Source: Laetiporus sulphureus 93-53 (Eukaryota > Basidiomycota > Agaricomycetes > Polyporales > Laetiporaceae). Taken from it: a stretch of 64,000 nt of DNA. Position numbers and translations under genes: made by a program. This document shows, one piece after another, positions 47,176 through 57,346 of this stretch. The notes beneath the pieces are model-generated. The model was not told where the DNA came from. It saw only the letters and a list, made by a program, of their open reading frames with translations, and searched no databases. The first letter of the stretch is position 1. Each line of letters opens with the position of its first letter. The stretch spans positions 340,943 through 404,942 of the forward strand of contig NW_024468538.1 of the NCBI RefSeq assembly GCF_001632365.1. The letters are read 5' to 3'.

Positions 47176-47871
47176 TCATCGTCTTGATGAGCCAAAGCCT
47201 TTGGCGCCTCGTATGGTTCGCTTTGCGAGTGAACTATCTGCTTCAGAAATATTTCCTGGAGCATAGCGTTCGCATATGAGTTGTGCGACACGATCGCCTG
47301 TTCTGACCTCGAATGGTTTGCTGGTCATATTAATGAGAAGCACCTTGATTTCCCCTGTGTAATCTGGGTCAATTACCCCTGCTGCGACATCAATTCCTTT
47401 GAGGGCTAGCCCACTTCGGGGGGCCACTCGAATGTATGTCCACTTTGGGGGATCAACCGCAAGTCCGGTGCCAATGAGCATTCTGGAGTGTGGGGGGATA
47501 TCTATGTCTTGTATGGACTTGACATCCCAGCCAACAGCTTCTGCAGAACCCTTGTAGGGTGCTCTGGCATTCGGATGGGTGCGGAAGAAGAACATGAATT
47601 CATCAGGGTGATCAGACGGAGCGATTTTGTACGCTTTGTGTGTTCGCAGCTTTGCTCTTGGAGCGTCTGGGTGTGTCTTGTGGAATTTCTCTACTTTGTC
47701 TTTGACGTTTGTGAGGTTTTCCAATGGTTCCCAAGTATTATTGCTGTGGTCGTAGTCCAACCATTTCACAAGATACTGGGTTTTGTTATACCTGACCCTC
47801 GAATCCAGGATGTCTTCTACGTCCCATTCTTCCTCTCCGTCAATGATGACTGGGGGGTTAGGGGGAGGTAC
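47176..47871 (-). CDS. Chromodomain and dUTPase, C-terminus of Gypsy pol
   Basis: An open frame downstream of the TGA at 47872-47874. First a chromodomain (E-E-E-W-D-V-E-D-I-L-D, Y-L-V-K-W-L-D-Y, N-T-W-E-P-L-E-N-L), which in chromoviruses directs integration to marked chromatin. Then, in the same frame at about 47574-47176, a trimeric-type dUTPase with all five motifs: A-V-G-W-D-V; P-R-S-G-L-A; G-V-I-D-P-D-Y-T-G-E; T-G-D-R-V-A-Q-L-I; and R-G-A-K-G-F-G-S-S. The Asp and Tyr of motif 3 are kept. dUTPase removes dUTP, limiting uracil in reverse-transcribed DNA. In the intact ancestor this would be the end of the pol polyprotein; here it is cut off by upstream stops. Confidence 0.88.
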   Translation of the reverse strand, partial: VPPPNPPVIIDGEEEWDVEDILDSRVRYNKTQYLVKWLDYDHSNNTWEPLENLTNVKDKVEKFHKTHPDAPRAKLRTHKAYKIAPSDHPDEFMFFFRTHPNARAPYKGSAEAVGWDVKSIQDIDIPPHSRMLIGTGLAVDPPKWTYIRVAPRSGLALKGIDVAAGVIDPDYTGEIKVLLINMTSKPFEVRTGDRVAQLICERYAPGNISEADSSLAKRTIRGAKGFGSSRR

Positions 47872-48126
47872 TCATCCCGGGATAGAGTTTTAATGGAACA
47901 TTATAAGCTTAGAAGTGTGAAACACGGGATGTATCTTCATGTCTGCTGGTAGTTGCAGTTTGAATGATACGACTCCGATCTTTTCGAGGATCTTGAATGG
48001 TCCATAGTTTTGAGTCGCTAGCTTTTGGCTTTTGACTTTGACGTGAAGATCTTTTCCTCGAATAAGCACTTCATCTCCTACTTTGAAAGGGACGTCCTGC
48101 TTTTTAAGGTCGAAGTACCATTTCAT
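47872..48126 (-). pseudogene. Gypsy integrase C-terminal module
   Basis: Holds the GPY/F-type end of integrase (V-G-D-E-V-L-I-R, then N-Y-G-P-F-K-I, then H-P-V-F-H-T-S-K-L). It is separated from the catalytic core by a one-base loss in an A run near 48125, and from the chromodomain by stops at 47890-47892 (TAA) and 47872-47874 (TGA). Confidence 0.85.
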
Positions 48127-48989
48127 TCTTTCTGTGCTAACGATAAAGCGGCACGAGCTTGTTCCTGTGCTTGATCGCGGTTATGGAATAGGTGTTCCAG
48201 GGATGGATGTTGTATTCCTTCCAGCACATCTGGTGCCATTCGGGGGTGTCGACCATGCTCAATGAAAAATGGGGACAGGCCTGTCGACTCTGAAGCTTGG
48301 TTGTTGTATGCGAATTCCGCTGTGGGCAATAGTGTGGCCCAATCAGTTTGTCGGTAAGTGCAATACATGCACAGATATTGCTCCAGAATTTGGTTGACTC
48401 GCTCGGTCTGTCCGTCTGTTTCAGGGTGATAAGCTGTAGACATCGTAGATTTGATATGAAGTTTCTGGCAGAACTCCTGGAATAGCTTGGCTGAGAACTG
48501 TGTGCCTCGATCTAATATTATCTGCCGGGGAATTCCGTGGAGTTTGAATACTTCAGTGTAGAAAATTGATGCTACTTGAGATGCTGTCACCATGTTGTCT
48601 ACTGGGTAGAAGTGTGCATGTTTGGTGAACCTGTCGACGACTACCAGAATGGCGGTCTTCTTTTCTCCCCTATGGTCTGGGCTTGGCGGTAACTGCGTAA
48701 TCAGGTCCCATGTAACCATTTTCCAAGGTCCTTCTGGTACTGGATTAGGTTGTAACAGTCCATAAGGCTTTTGCTTGCTCGTCTTGTTTCTTTGACAAGT
48801 TACACAGCCTTGGACGTACTTTTTTACATCAATGGTAAGCCCTGGCCACCAGTAATTCCTGCTAATCAGCTCTTGCATCTTCCATTGTCTGGGATGTCCA
48901 GCCATGGAGATGTTGTGGTGCAGCTGGATTAGCTCATTCTGCAGCGCTGAGTCTTTTGGAATGTAGACTTTTCCTCTTCTGAGCAGCAA
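48123..48989 (-). pseudogene. Gypsy integrase core
   Basis: 288 codons with an H2C2 zinc finger (H-H-N, A-G-H-P, then C-V-T-C), and a DDE core: Asp in V-V-V-D-R-F-T-K, Asp in I-L-D-R-G-T-Q-F and Glu in E-T-D-G-Q-T-E-R. It ends at a TGA made by the frameshift near 48125. A TAA at 49011-49013 separates it from upstream pol. Confidence 0.92.
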
Positions 48990-49013
48990 TCCATGCTCGA
49001 AGTTCCACTCTTA

Positions 49014-49350
49014 GAGGTCTTTTCCGAACTCTCGCTTGCCAGTTTTTAGTAGGTGCTGGTAACCTTTGGTCATTTCATCATCTAGTAGTGCCGATTTCAC
49101 TCTTTCAAGAAGTTTTGCATCATCAACTTCGGAGGAATGAGTGGCTGAGATCGCGTGGATGGCAAAATATTCAGGTCAAAGCAAAGTTTGCCCTGAATTG
49201 TCATTGCTCACCCCCTTCTCATGATCTGGCCTCCTGGACAGAGGATCGGCATGCATCATCATCTTTCCGGGGGCGGTGACGGAGTATGAAATTGAAATGT
49301 GTAAGGTAGAGTGACCATCGAGCTTGTCGCCTGGTCAATGTCTGAGCTTG
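49014..49350 (-). pseudogene. Gypsy pol linker, RNase H end to integrase
   Basis: Decayed coding between RNase H and integrase: R-R-Q-A-R-W-S-L-Y-L and H-A-D-P-L-S-R-R are visible in two different frames. A one-base insertion near 49270 in a C/G run explains the change. A TGA at 49176-49178 interrupts the second part. Confidence 0.75.
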
Positions 49351-49737
49351 TCAGAAATAGGTAAGATTTAGGTGATCCGACCATATCTCAACCGGGTGAG
49401 GGTGTCCTTCGAAGTACTGCCGATATTCTTCTAAAGCCTGAATGATGGCTAGCATCTCTTTGTCGTAGATCTCATAATTTCGCTCATGTTCATTGAGCGA
49501 TTTTGAGTAATATGCGACTGGATGCCAGAGTTCGTCTTCTCCCAACTGTTCAAGGACCGCGCCTGTGGCAAAGTCCGAGGCATCCGTTTCCAATTTAAAG
49601 GGATGGACTGCGTTGGGGAGCGCTAAAATTGGGGCAGAAGTGAAGGCAGTCTTGAGGGCCTCAAATGCCTTTTGTTGAGGTTTTTCCCATTTCCATGTTG
49701 CGTCCTTACAGGTTAATAGAGTCAAGGGTCGGGTCAT
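49351..49737 (-). pseudogene. Gypsy RNase H
   Basis: Frame of 128 codons beginning near the R-F-I-K-D-F linker after RT. RNase H motifs: T-D-A-S-D-F-A-T-G-A-V-L, then Y-D-K-E-M-L-A-I, and W-S-D-H. Bounded by TGA at 49762-49764 upstream (in Y-stop-R-F, an expected Arg) and TGA at 49351-49353 downstream. Confidence 0.9.
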
Positions 49738-49761
49738 CGATCCGAAATCCTTGATGAATCG

Positions 49762-51192
49762 TCAATAGAAATTTGCCAGACCAAGAAATGCTTGCACCTG
49801 CTTTACCTTGGTGGGCACCGGCCATTTGAGCATGCTGTCGACCTTTTCTGAGTCCATCTGTATCGACCCTTTTGAGATTATGAGTCCGAGAAACTTGACG
49901 AAAGTGGTTGCGAAGTGACACTTTTCTGGTTTCATGAACAGGTCATTGTCTCTGAGCCGTTGTAGGACTTCTTTGGTCAGACGGTCATGTTCCTCCTGGT
50001 TATCCGTAAAGATGATGATGTCATCTATATAAACTGCCACCTTTCCAGTGCGAATGAGATCGCCTAAAACGTCGTTCATCATGGCCTGGAAAGTGCTCGG
50101 GGCATTGCAGAATCCGAAGTACATGACAGTGGGTTCAAATAATCCTCTATAGGTAATGAACGCTGCCTTTTCCTCATCTCCTTTGCGAAGGCGTACATTG
50201 TTGTAACCCCATCTCAGGTCTAGTATGGTAAATATGCTAGCCCTGGAGAGTCCGTCAATGAGATCATTTATTCGTGGGAGTGGGAACTTGTTCTTCTTGG
50301 TGACACTGTTTAATGCCCTGTAGTCTTGGACAAGTCTAAGAGAGCCATCTTTTTTCTTGACGAAAAATACCGGAGCGGCGTAAGGGGATTTAGACGGTCG
50401 AATGTAGCCTTTGGCTTGTTCACCATCAATCCATTCATCGAGCGAGTTCTTCTCTCGTAAAGACATAGAGTATACTTTTGCCAGTCTCGGGATTGCCGCA
50501 TCTGGGACAAGATCAATTGCATGATCGTAGGGCTTACACGTCGGCATTCTTTCTGAGCTTTTCTTTGAGAACACATCTCCAAATTGATGAAATTCTGGAG
50601 GGATGAACTTGGACCAATATTCTTTATCCTGTGTCTCTTCTGCCGGCTGTTCTACCAAATGCTCCTTTACCTTCTTGCTTATGCCTAGGATGTCGTGCAC
50701 CATGTTACGAAGATCCTGGTCTTGCAAGTCTATCCAGTTGATGAAGTTATCTTCCTGATCCCACTCGTCATCCATGTGTATGTCGGGGAGAATTGCTTCA
50801 TCTTCGAGCCGAGGTTGCGATAGAAGGTTGACTTCTTCTTCACATACTTTGACTCGTTGCTTCCTCGTGTGTCTGCATCTTGAGAACGTGACCTCTCTAT
50901 GTTCCCAGTCAACTCGGAGGTTATGTTCTTGTAAGAACTTCATGCCGAGGATCATCGACATGCGTCCAAGATTTGTGATGAGCAAACTCTCGGTTAATCG
51001 GTGCCCCCCGATTAAGATGCTTGTGACTACACGATGAGTAATTGTGCCACCCTTGTTGGGGCTGGCGTCTGCGTTGAGGATTCAGATTTCATGGTTTAGA
51101 GGTATCATCTTAAACCCGTGCTTCTCAGCGAATCTTTGGTCGATATAGCAAGAGAATGCTCCAGAATCCAATAGTGCCGTCGTCTGGATTTC
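49762..51192 (-). pseudogene. Gypsy protease and reverse transcriptase
   Basis: The protease active site L-L-D-S-G-A lies near 51160-51170, just after a TGA at 51193-51195; a second TGA at 51082-51084 interrupts the protease. The long frame from 50985 holds the reverse transcriptase: P-Y-A-A-P-V-F-F-V-K-K-K-D-G-S-L-R, V-Q-D-Y-R-A-L-N, L-D-L-R-W-G-Y-N-N, F-G-F-C-N-A-P-S-T-F and the catalytic Y-I-D-D-I, with both Asp kept. It ends at the TGA at 49762-49764. Gag and protease are in different frames, so the parent element probably used a programmed frameshift. Confidence 0.92.
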
Positions 51193-51326
51193 TCATGATA
51201 CGAATCTTATCAGCAATTTGATCGAATGTTTAGAAAAACCCGCAGATGCAATATATAGATGATTGCTAGGTACATTCATTCTCACAGTACTAATACAATT
51301 GTCCTGAAGTGTGACACCAGACTCAT

Positions 51327-53186
51327 CTACACCTCGTACTGAAAATCCTCTGAGAAATCGTCTATCTCGACGATTCTCGCATTGGTGTCCTTGACTGTAG
51401 ATGCCGATGCCTTTGATGCTGTGTCCACGCTCTGCACCTTGCCTTTGCCCTTGCTGGATGGTGGTGTAGTCGACATTGTGCTCATCCCGCAAAGTGCAGC
51501 AATTGCTTGTTCCAGTGCCGCAATTTGAGCTGATGAGCCCGTGCTACTTTCTTCTTCCACCTGTCGCACGTTCATCGCTTTGCCCTTCCCTTTTCCTTGC
51601 CCTTGCTTAGGGGCGGATCGTGTCTGAAACTGCTTGCCCTTGTATTCTGGCTTGGGGGAGGGGCACCACTTTCCTTGTTCATAGGCGTGTTTTCCGCAAA
51701 ACAAACATAGTTTGTTTGCCAGCCACCTGTCCTGTTCCGGGGATAGTTCATGTGCGATTCGTGCGCTTGTGTCCATTGCATTAGGGTCCTTGGGGGTGGT
51801 CGCCTTGTTTTCCGTGGTCTGTCCAGTAGACTTGTTACCCAATATCTGCTGGAGGTGTTTGATTTCTATCTCCAAGCAGAATTCTAGATAGTCCATCCAC
51901 GTGGTTGGAATCTTTGATGGGTCCAGAGTCTCCGTTACTGATATGACCATTTGAATGTGGGTCGACCGTTGTTCCCTGATTTTGACGATTAGATCTTCAT
52001 CAGAGTATCCTGATTCGGGGGCGTAAGCCCTGAAATTCTCTGCGAAGGCGATCATGGTCTTGTGGTGAATTGCACAGTGTGCATCTAGCAGGGATTGTGC
52101 TGTGTGCTTGGGGTCAAGCATCTTGTATGCCATCTCCAGTTTCCTGGTGTATTCTGCCCATGTGTCAACGTCTTGTCCTGAGGCGAGCTTGATTGCATAT
52201 TCTTTCATGTATAGAGCTGCTCCGCCTTCTAGATGTGCGTTGGCCTGCCGAATTTCATCCTTGTCATCGGTGAAGTGGTTGTAATCGAGCCAGATGAGGA
52301 GGTTCGTGAACCAAGTCTCGAAATTTTCCGATGATTTCCTTCCCAAGTATTTGGGTGGATCGGGGAGCTTAATTCGGCGGGGCGATTGACTAGATTGGCC
52401 GGCCAGCGGTTGGATACCTTGTGAAGGTGCATTGATGATGGCATTGTTGAGTCGGGACTCTAAGCCAACGATGTAGATGGTGGTCTTTTCCTGTGCCTCC
52501 TTCAGGGTGACCATGTTGCCGTAAAGGGCATCCATCTGGCCCTTTACTTCATCCTTATAATCCTCGAAGTCCTTGCAGATTGCTTGGGCTTCGAGTGTCA
52601 GACTGTTGTTTGACTTGATGAGCCGTTCGTTGTCAGCGGAGAGGGTGCCGATCTGGGCTCTTTCGACTTTTAGCTGGTCTTGTATTTCTACTGCCATTAT
52701 TTCGACATGGATACAAGCCATTACCTCATCTTCCAACGAGGCCACTGTGCGCTCGTGTCGCTCATTCATTTTTTGTCGTAAGGCTTCGTACGAGCTTACA
52801 ACGTCTCTCATAATGAATGATCGCACTACGTTCATTACCCATTTCTTAACGTCGTTTGGGATGGTGTTGGGTGCGGCAGCATTGATGGCTTCCTCGATGG
52901 TTGCATAAGGGACTCCCTGCCATTCCCAAGTCTGAGGTGTGGAGAATGCTGGCAGGGTGGTAGGTGATGGGTTTCTGACTACTCCCGACGCCTTGGGTGT
53001 GCTGCTAGTATGAGGTTCATCCACAGGGGCAGCTGGTCCTGCTTCAGATTGTGTAGAGGAGGCATTGCTCCTCCAGGGGTCTGACGGTTCGCTTGCAGTG
53101 TGTCCTCCTGGGAACACAACACCTCCAAGGTTGTATTGAGACATTGGGATTGACGTTGAAGATAATGGGAATGAGGTGACGGACAA
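51327..53186 (-). CDS. Gypsy gag
   Basis: An uninterrupted 619-codon frame. The N-terminal 100 residues are Ser/Thr/Pro-rich; a coiled coil follows around residues 130-260; the middle carries the retrotransposon capsid pattern (F-E-T-W-F-T-N-L-L, E-G-G-A-A-L-Y, W-A-E-Y-T-R-K-L). A degenerate zinc knuckle, L-C-L-F-C-G-K, lies near residue 495, but the expected His is Tyr and the last Cys is one residue late. Lys/Gly-rich sequence follows. The only frame of the element without a stop. Confidence 0.88.
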   Translation of the reverse strand: MSVTSFPLSSTSIPMSQYNLGGVVFPGGHTASEPSDPWRSNASSTQSEAGPAAPVDEPHTSSTPKASGVVRNPSPTTLPAFSTPQTWEWQGVPYATIEEAINAAAPNTIPNDVKKWVMNVVRSFIMRDVVSSYEALRQKMNERHERTVASLEDEVMACIHVEIMAVEIQDQLKVERAQIGTLSADNERLIKSNNSLTLEAQAICKDFEDYKDEVKGQMDALYGNMVTLKEAQEKTTIYIVGLESRLNNAIINAPSQGIQPLAGQSSQSPRRIKLPDPPKYLGRKSSENFETWFTNLLIWLDYNHFTDDKDEIRQANAHLEGGAALYMKEYAIKLASGQDVDTWAEYTRKLEMAYKMLDPKHTAQSLLDAHCAIHHKTMIAFAENFRAYAPESGYSDEDLIVKIREQRSTHIQMVISVTETLDPSKIPTTWMDYLEFCLEIEIKHLQQILGNKSTGQTTENKATTPKDPNAMDTSARIAHELSPEQDRWLANKLCLFCGKHAYEQGKWCPSPKPEYKGKQFQTRSAPKQGQGKGKGKAMNVRQVEEESSTGSSAQIAALEQAIAALCGMSTMSTTPPSSKGKGKVQSVDTASKASASTVKDTNARIVEIDDFSEDFQYEV

Positions 53187-53221
53187 CGTGTGAGTCGATC
53201 GAATTCTGGTCTCAATCTTAG

Positions 53222-54330
53222 AAGGGTTCGGGGTTTTCCTCGATGAGTCCTTCTTCTTCTAACTCCTCTCGTAATGCTTCAGCTCAGTGGTGCCAATATT
53301 CTTGCTCTTCCTCAAGATTAGGAATGAGCCGGAATGGTGCCGAGTAGGTTGTGTAGGCGTGTACTTGTACCGTGTAGTGGTAGAGTACTTGCTGCCAGTT
53401 GGTGATGAGAGGTTGATATATGAAGTATGCAGTGCAGATGACTGTGAGTTGTCCCTGCGCTGGGCGATAAAAGTCCACGATGTAGTTCTGGTATATAAAG
53501 CTGATTGCGTATCTCGGCATGGGACTTGGGATACAAAAATATTACTGGTCCTAGTAAGGCCAGTAGCACGACTCCTTCTCGAACCTCACAATGTCTCTTC
53601 CTACGCGCTCCTGCTCCTTGTTGATCCCTCTGAATGAAATCTTTCCTAGTCCTATGCAAAGCTTGATAGCGATGTGTCTATCGATGAACGTAAAGTCATC
53701 GCCTCGTCCAATCCTCTCGTTCAATGCTCCTAGGTGTCGCTGAATACGATCGCGACACTGGATCTGTTCCTCTGTGAACTTGGCAGCAATATGGGGCTGC
53801 TGCAAGACCTTGTGCCACTGAATAGTAGCATGTACAGTCGGCACGATGTTCTCAGGGAGAGTGCCTTTGGGATTTTCGTGGATCCCACGTGGATGATAGT
53901 CCTGAGAGAGTGCGAAGGCGAGGACGGCAGTGGCGTCAGCATTAGACCACCAAAACGGTTTGTAAATGGGGACGGATGGGTCAGATGCGTCTTTGGGAAT
54001 TGCTTTGGCCCACGAGCTGACCTTAGAGCGAAGCTTCTGTAGGTCTGAGCAATAGTCGTCGGGCTTGGCTCAGAGTAGGTTGCTCGCCGTTAGACAAAGA
54101 GTGCGGCGGGGGTCGCGTTGGTAAGGATGGTAGCGTCCGTTGGGCGGAACGATACCGTTGTGCACTTGCGGTGCTTTACCGGTCAATGCAGCACTGTTCC
54201 TTTTGAAGGAAGGAAGCGGCTTAGGCGGTAGAGGCGAAGTGGAATGGTATGAAGGAAGTGGTGTGGAAAAAGCCCTGCCCTGGGCAGATGTATCTCTAGG
54301 CGAAAATGCGCGGCTACCAGTGTTAGACAC
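53222..54330 (-). pseudogene. Extra ORF between 5' LTR and gag, unknown function
   Basis: In the 1.2 kb leader the sense strand keeps one frame for about 369 codons, broken by a TGA at 54070-54072, by TAG/TAA near 53545-53555 and by a TGA at 53284-53286. The first 85 codons are Ser/Pro/Arg-rich; the rest looks globular, with F-W-W-S-N, R-F-E-K-E-S-C-Y-W-P and I-C-T-A-Y-F-I-Y, ending in Glu-rich sequence. I do not recognise it. It could be a pre-gag accessory protein or the first part of a larger gag polyprotein. Confidence 0.6.
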
Positions 54331-54364
54331 TTGGTAGGGGCATAAAAGGTCAGTCTTATTCTAA

Positions 54365-55022
54365 TGTCATGGCACGTCGATGACAAAGATAGACAACCAA
54401 AATAAGGAGTCCCCTTGAGGGCTTCCTGGCTGAGAGCCTACAGCGATGAGCTGTGGCGATACGACATGCCCACTGACGAGGCCGAGTCGCTAGTCGCAAA
54501 GTAAGACTTACTGGTGAGGTGAGGGGCGCTATCACAAGTGAGGATGATACTGGATATATAGCACACTGAGAGTGTCTGGTAAGACCCCTCTGTGATGGTA
54601 GTGGAGGATGAAGGAGAATAAGACTGAGGTGCCCTCCTCGTCTCGCTGGTCCTTATATACATGATTGCTATGCTACTGTACAGTACTACCTAAGCGAGTC
54701 ACATGCTATCCTACTGGTCAGTGCTACAATTGTACGACATGTCCCAATTATCCTGATTGGCTGCCTAATAATAACTCACGGAGACGGAGCTCCTCTTGAG
54801 CACGCAATATGGCGTCATGGCGATTGCAACATATGACGCCATGCCGAGGAGTTTGGTGTCACATGATAATGCCGAGAGAGATCCGAGGTCATGTGACTGG
54901 ATGCCTCGTTATCTTATCTCATTAGATCACGTGACTTTTTGTGCGACGAGAAATGATGAAAAATGATATGCTCCTTAATAGCATTTGTTCCTATAATGAC
55001 TTTGTCAGGTAAAACCGTGACA
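54365..55022 (-). repeat. Gypsy 5' LTR
   Basis: 658 bp, starting TGTCATGGCAC and ending AACCGTGACA on the + strand; partner of 46500-47157. It is followed at 55023 by the GTTCC target duplication. Confidence 0.9.
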
Positions 55023-55189
55023 GTTCCCCACTAGAACTCTCTGCACGTGAAGCTTCCACACGTACGATCGTATCTCTGGTTTATAGTGTTGTCTACTGCA
55101 AGGCAGATGCCTTTGCCAATGGACGCTATCCCCAGCAAGTGGTACGAGCTTGCCACCTCTAAGAGATAGTAGATTGCACAAGGGTTCTA

Positions 55190-55464
55190 NNNNNNNNNNN
55201 NNNNNNNNNNNNNNNNNNNNNNNNNNNNNNNNNNNNNNNNNNNNNNNNNNNNNNNNNNNNNNNNNNNNNNNNNNNNNNNNNNNNNNNNNNNNNNNNNNNN
55301 NNNNNNNNNNNNNNNNNNNNNNNNNNNNNNNNNNNNNNNNNNNNNNNNNNNNNNNNNNNNNNNNNNNNNNNNNNNNNNNNNNNNNNNNNNNNNNNNNNNN
55401 NNNNNNNNNNNNNNNNNNNNNNNNNNNNNNNNNNNNNNNNNNNNNNNNNNNNNNNNNNNNNNNN
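55190..55464. other. Assembly gap (275 N)
   Basis: The gap lies inside the left LTR of the family D element. The other LTR has 265 bp (57525-57789) between the same flanking bases, so the gap size is about right and its content can be anticipated. Frames running through it are artefacts. Confidence 0.95.
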
Positions 55465-55833
55465 AGTCCGATGTGAAATAGAAAGAAATGAAAAGTATGA
55501 AACGTGAACGTTAAACATACAATAAATCTTGCTAGATCTTCCCACAGTAGATGTGAAGCGTCTACCACTTGGTGGGATATCCCGAAATGGTATAGGGCTC
55601 TTCCCACACCACAGGGATGCTTGATCTGGTAACTGCACATGCCCTTACTGTCACGTGATCAAAAACTTGAAACTTTTTGCTCGGGGCTCATTCGTGAGCT
55701 CCCCCCTTTCCTAGGTGATTGCTGCCTAGCTTCGTAACATAAGCTCCCTTCTTCACCCATTGAGACCCTTCGATGAAAGAACCAACTTGACTTCGGTGTC
55801 TTTCTCCAAATGGCGATGGACATAAAAATGAAA

Positions 55834-55977
55834 AATTTGTTTCGACACATAGACGTGTGAAGGCTTGTGTTCTACAAGCTCCCCCCTTTCCTAGCGTGGT
55901 TAGGGAATTTGTTTCGATGCATAGACATGTGAAGGCTTGTGTTCTACAAGCTCCCCCCTTTCCTAGCATGGTTAGGG
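55834..55977. repeat. Two tandem 72-bp units inside element D
   Basis: 55834-55905 and 55906-55977 are near-identical 72-bp units (AATTTGTTTCGA ... GTGGTTAGGG or ATGGTTAGGG). They contain the block CAAGCTCCCCCCTTTCC that also recurs elsewhere in the element. Confidence 0.85.
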
Positions 55978-57074
55978 AATCTGGGAAGTGGAGCTCATTG
56001 TTCCACAAGCTCCCTTCTGTATTCCTGGTAGGGCAATCCTTCGTGTCTTCTTCGGCTGTCCTACCTATAGGAATCCATATCCACATGGGTGCTTATCGTT
56101 CCACAAGCATTTCTTCAAATTCCTGGTAGGCCATCCTTCATTTCTCTTCGGATGTCCTAGCCATAGGAATCCATACCCATATCCCCCTAGCTCCCACCTT
56201 CCTTACGTTTTCGTCTCAAAAACAAAAAATTTCTTGCTTCGGTCGACGCCCAATATTCAGCCAGATTTGTTTAACGAAGACACAATTGTCGATGGTTGAC
56301 AAATAGCCAGGTGAGTACGGTTGTCAACGATATATCTCTGGGGTCTGCTAGCGTCGTTCCAGAGAGTATAGATTGGGTTCCCGTGAATGTCCTTCCTGCC
56401 GTTCAACTGGGAATACTGTCCTTCGTGGAAGATTTGGTGCAACGTCAAATGAAGCCATCTAATGACAATGACTGCATCCTGCCATGAAGGGTTCTACTTC
56501 AGAATCTTGTCTTGACCTAAGATTCCTCGATTGCCTTCCCTGGGAAGGGCTTTAGCACGTCTTCAATGTGTGCCTCAGATGAGGGCTTCTCTTCTGGATT
56601 ACCACACCAGTAATCGCTAGTGCTTGAGTTCATTCCTGTAACAAAAACTCCGCACTCCTGCCTTTTGATCTTTGGTGGCCCTTAATCAATCACGTACGCC
56701 TTTTGATTTGCCTGGTAGCGTTAACCAGTCAGAGTCCTAGTCTTCTTTTCTAGACCTCGGATATCCTGTGCTTGCTTTTTAAAGTGCCCAGCTAGTCACT
56801 TCGAACTCCTGCCTACTCCCGTTTGAGCGCTTGGTCGTTCTGGCTTTTGATTTCCTCTGCTTGGTGCCTATAACCAATCGTCCTTCCTATCCACATTTTC
56901 TCGATTGAAAACTGGCCTCGGCAAGGTCTGGGTGCCTTCTTTCGGTGGCCCTTAATCGGCGTCTTCTGTATACCCAGCACCTCTGGTGAGGATGAGGCTC
57001 AAGTCGACACTGCCTTCAGCAGGTACCTTGCCGCAACAAGTACCGAGGTTCCCTTCTCCGAGAATCTCCTGTCT

Positions 57075-57184
57075 GGCGAAGTACCATAGTGACGGCTACT
57101 TCAGAGTGGTTCTCCCTGTTTTTTCCCTCCTCGGGCGAAGTACCGTAGTGACGGATACTTCAGAGTGGTTCTCCCTGTTTTTCC
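57075..57184. repeat. Tandem 59-bp units inside element D
   Basis: Two copies, starting at 57075 and 57134, of GGCGAAGTACC(A/G)TAGTGACGG followed by ACTTCAGAGTGGTTCTCC. Non-coding. Confidence 0.8.
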
Positions 57185-57346
57185 AAGTGGTGCAGAGGCC
57201 GCAACGTGCACCGAGTTCTCTAGAATTGGATACCCCTGTTTGAGGACTTGATGGAGTTGGTTTTCTGTAGCGTCCAAGTAGACCCCACTTCTCGTAAGTG
57301 GTTCTAAACCTAAACAGGTTGACCTATAGAAAAAACCTCTTCCAAA

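Larger units (their letters stand above)
46500..55022 (-). mobile_element. Ty3/Gypsy chromovirus with dUTPase, full length
   Basis: An 8523-bp element with 658-bp LTRs at both ends, TG...CA termini and an exact target duplication GTTCC (46495-46499 and 55023-55027). It sits 16 bp inside the left LTR of the family D element. Order in the sense direction, right to left: 5' LTR, extra ORF, gag, protease, reverse transcriptase, RNase H, integrase, chromodomain, dUTPase, polypurine tract, 3' LTR. The PR-RT-RH-IN order and chromodomain place it among chromoviruses. At least eight stop codons and two frameshifts make this copy inactive. I did not find a convincing primer binding site next to the 5' LTR. 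Confidence 0.92.

Noticed and set aside
55005..55640. Frames of 100-210 codons across the N gap
   Set aside because: Most of their length is the run of N; the rest is LTR sequence.
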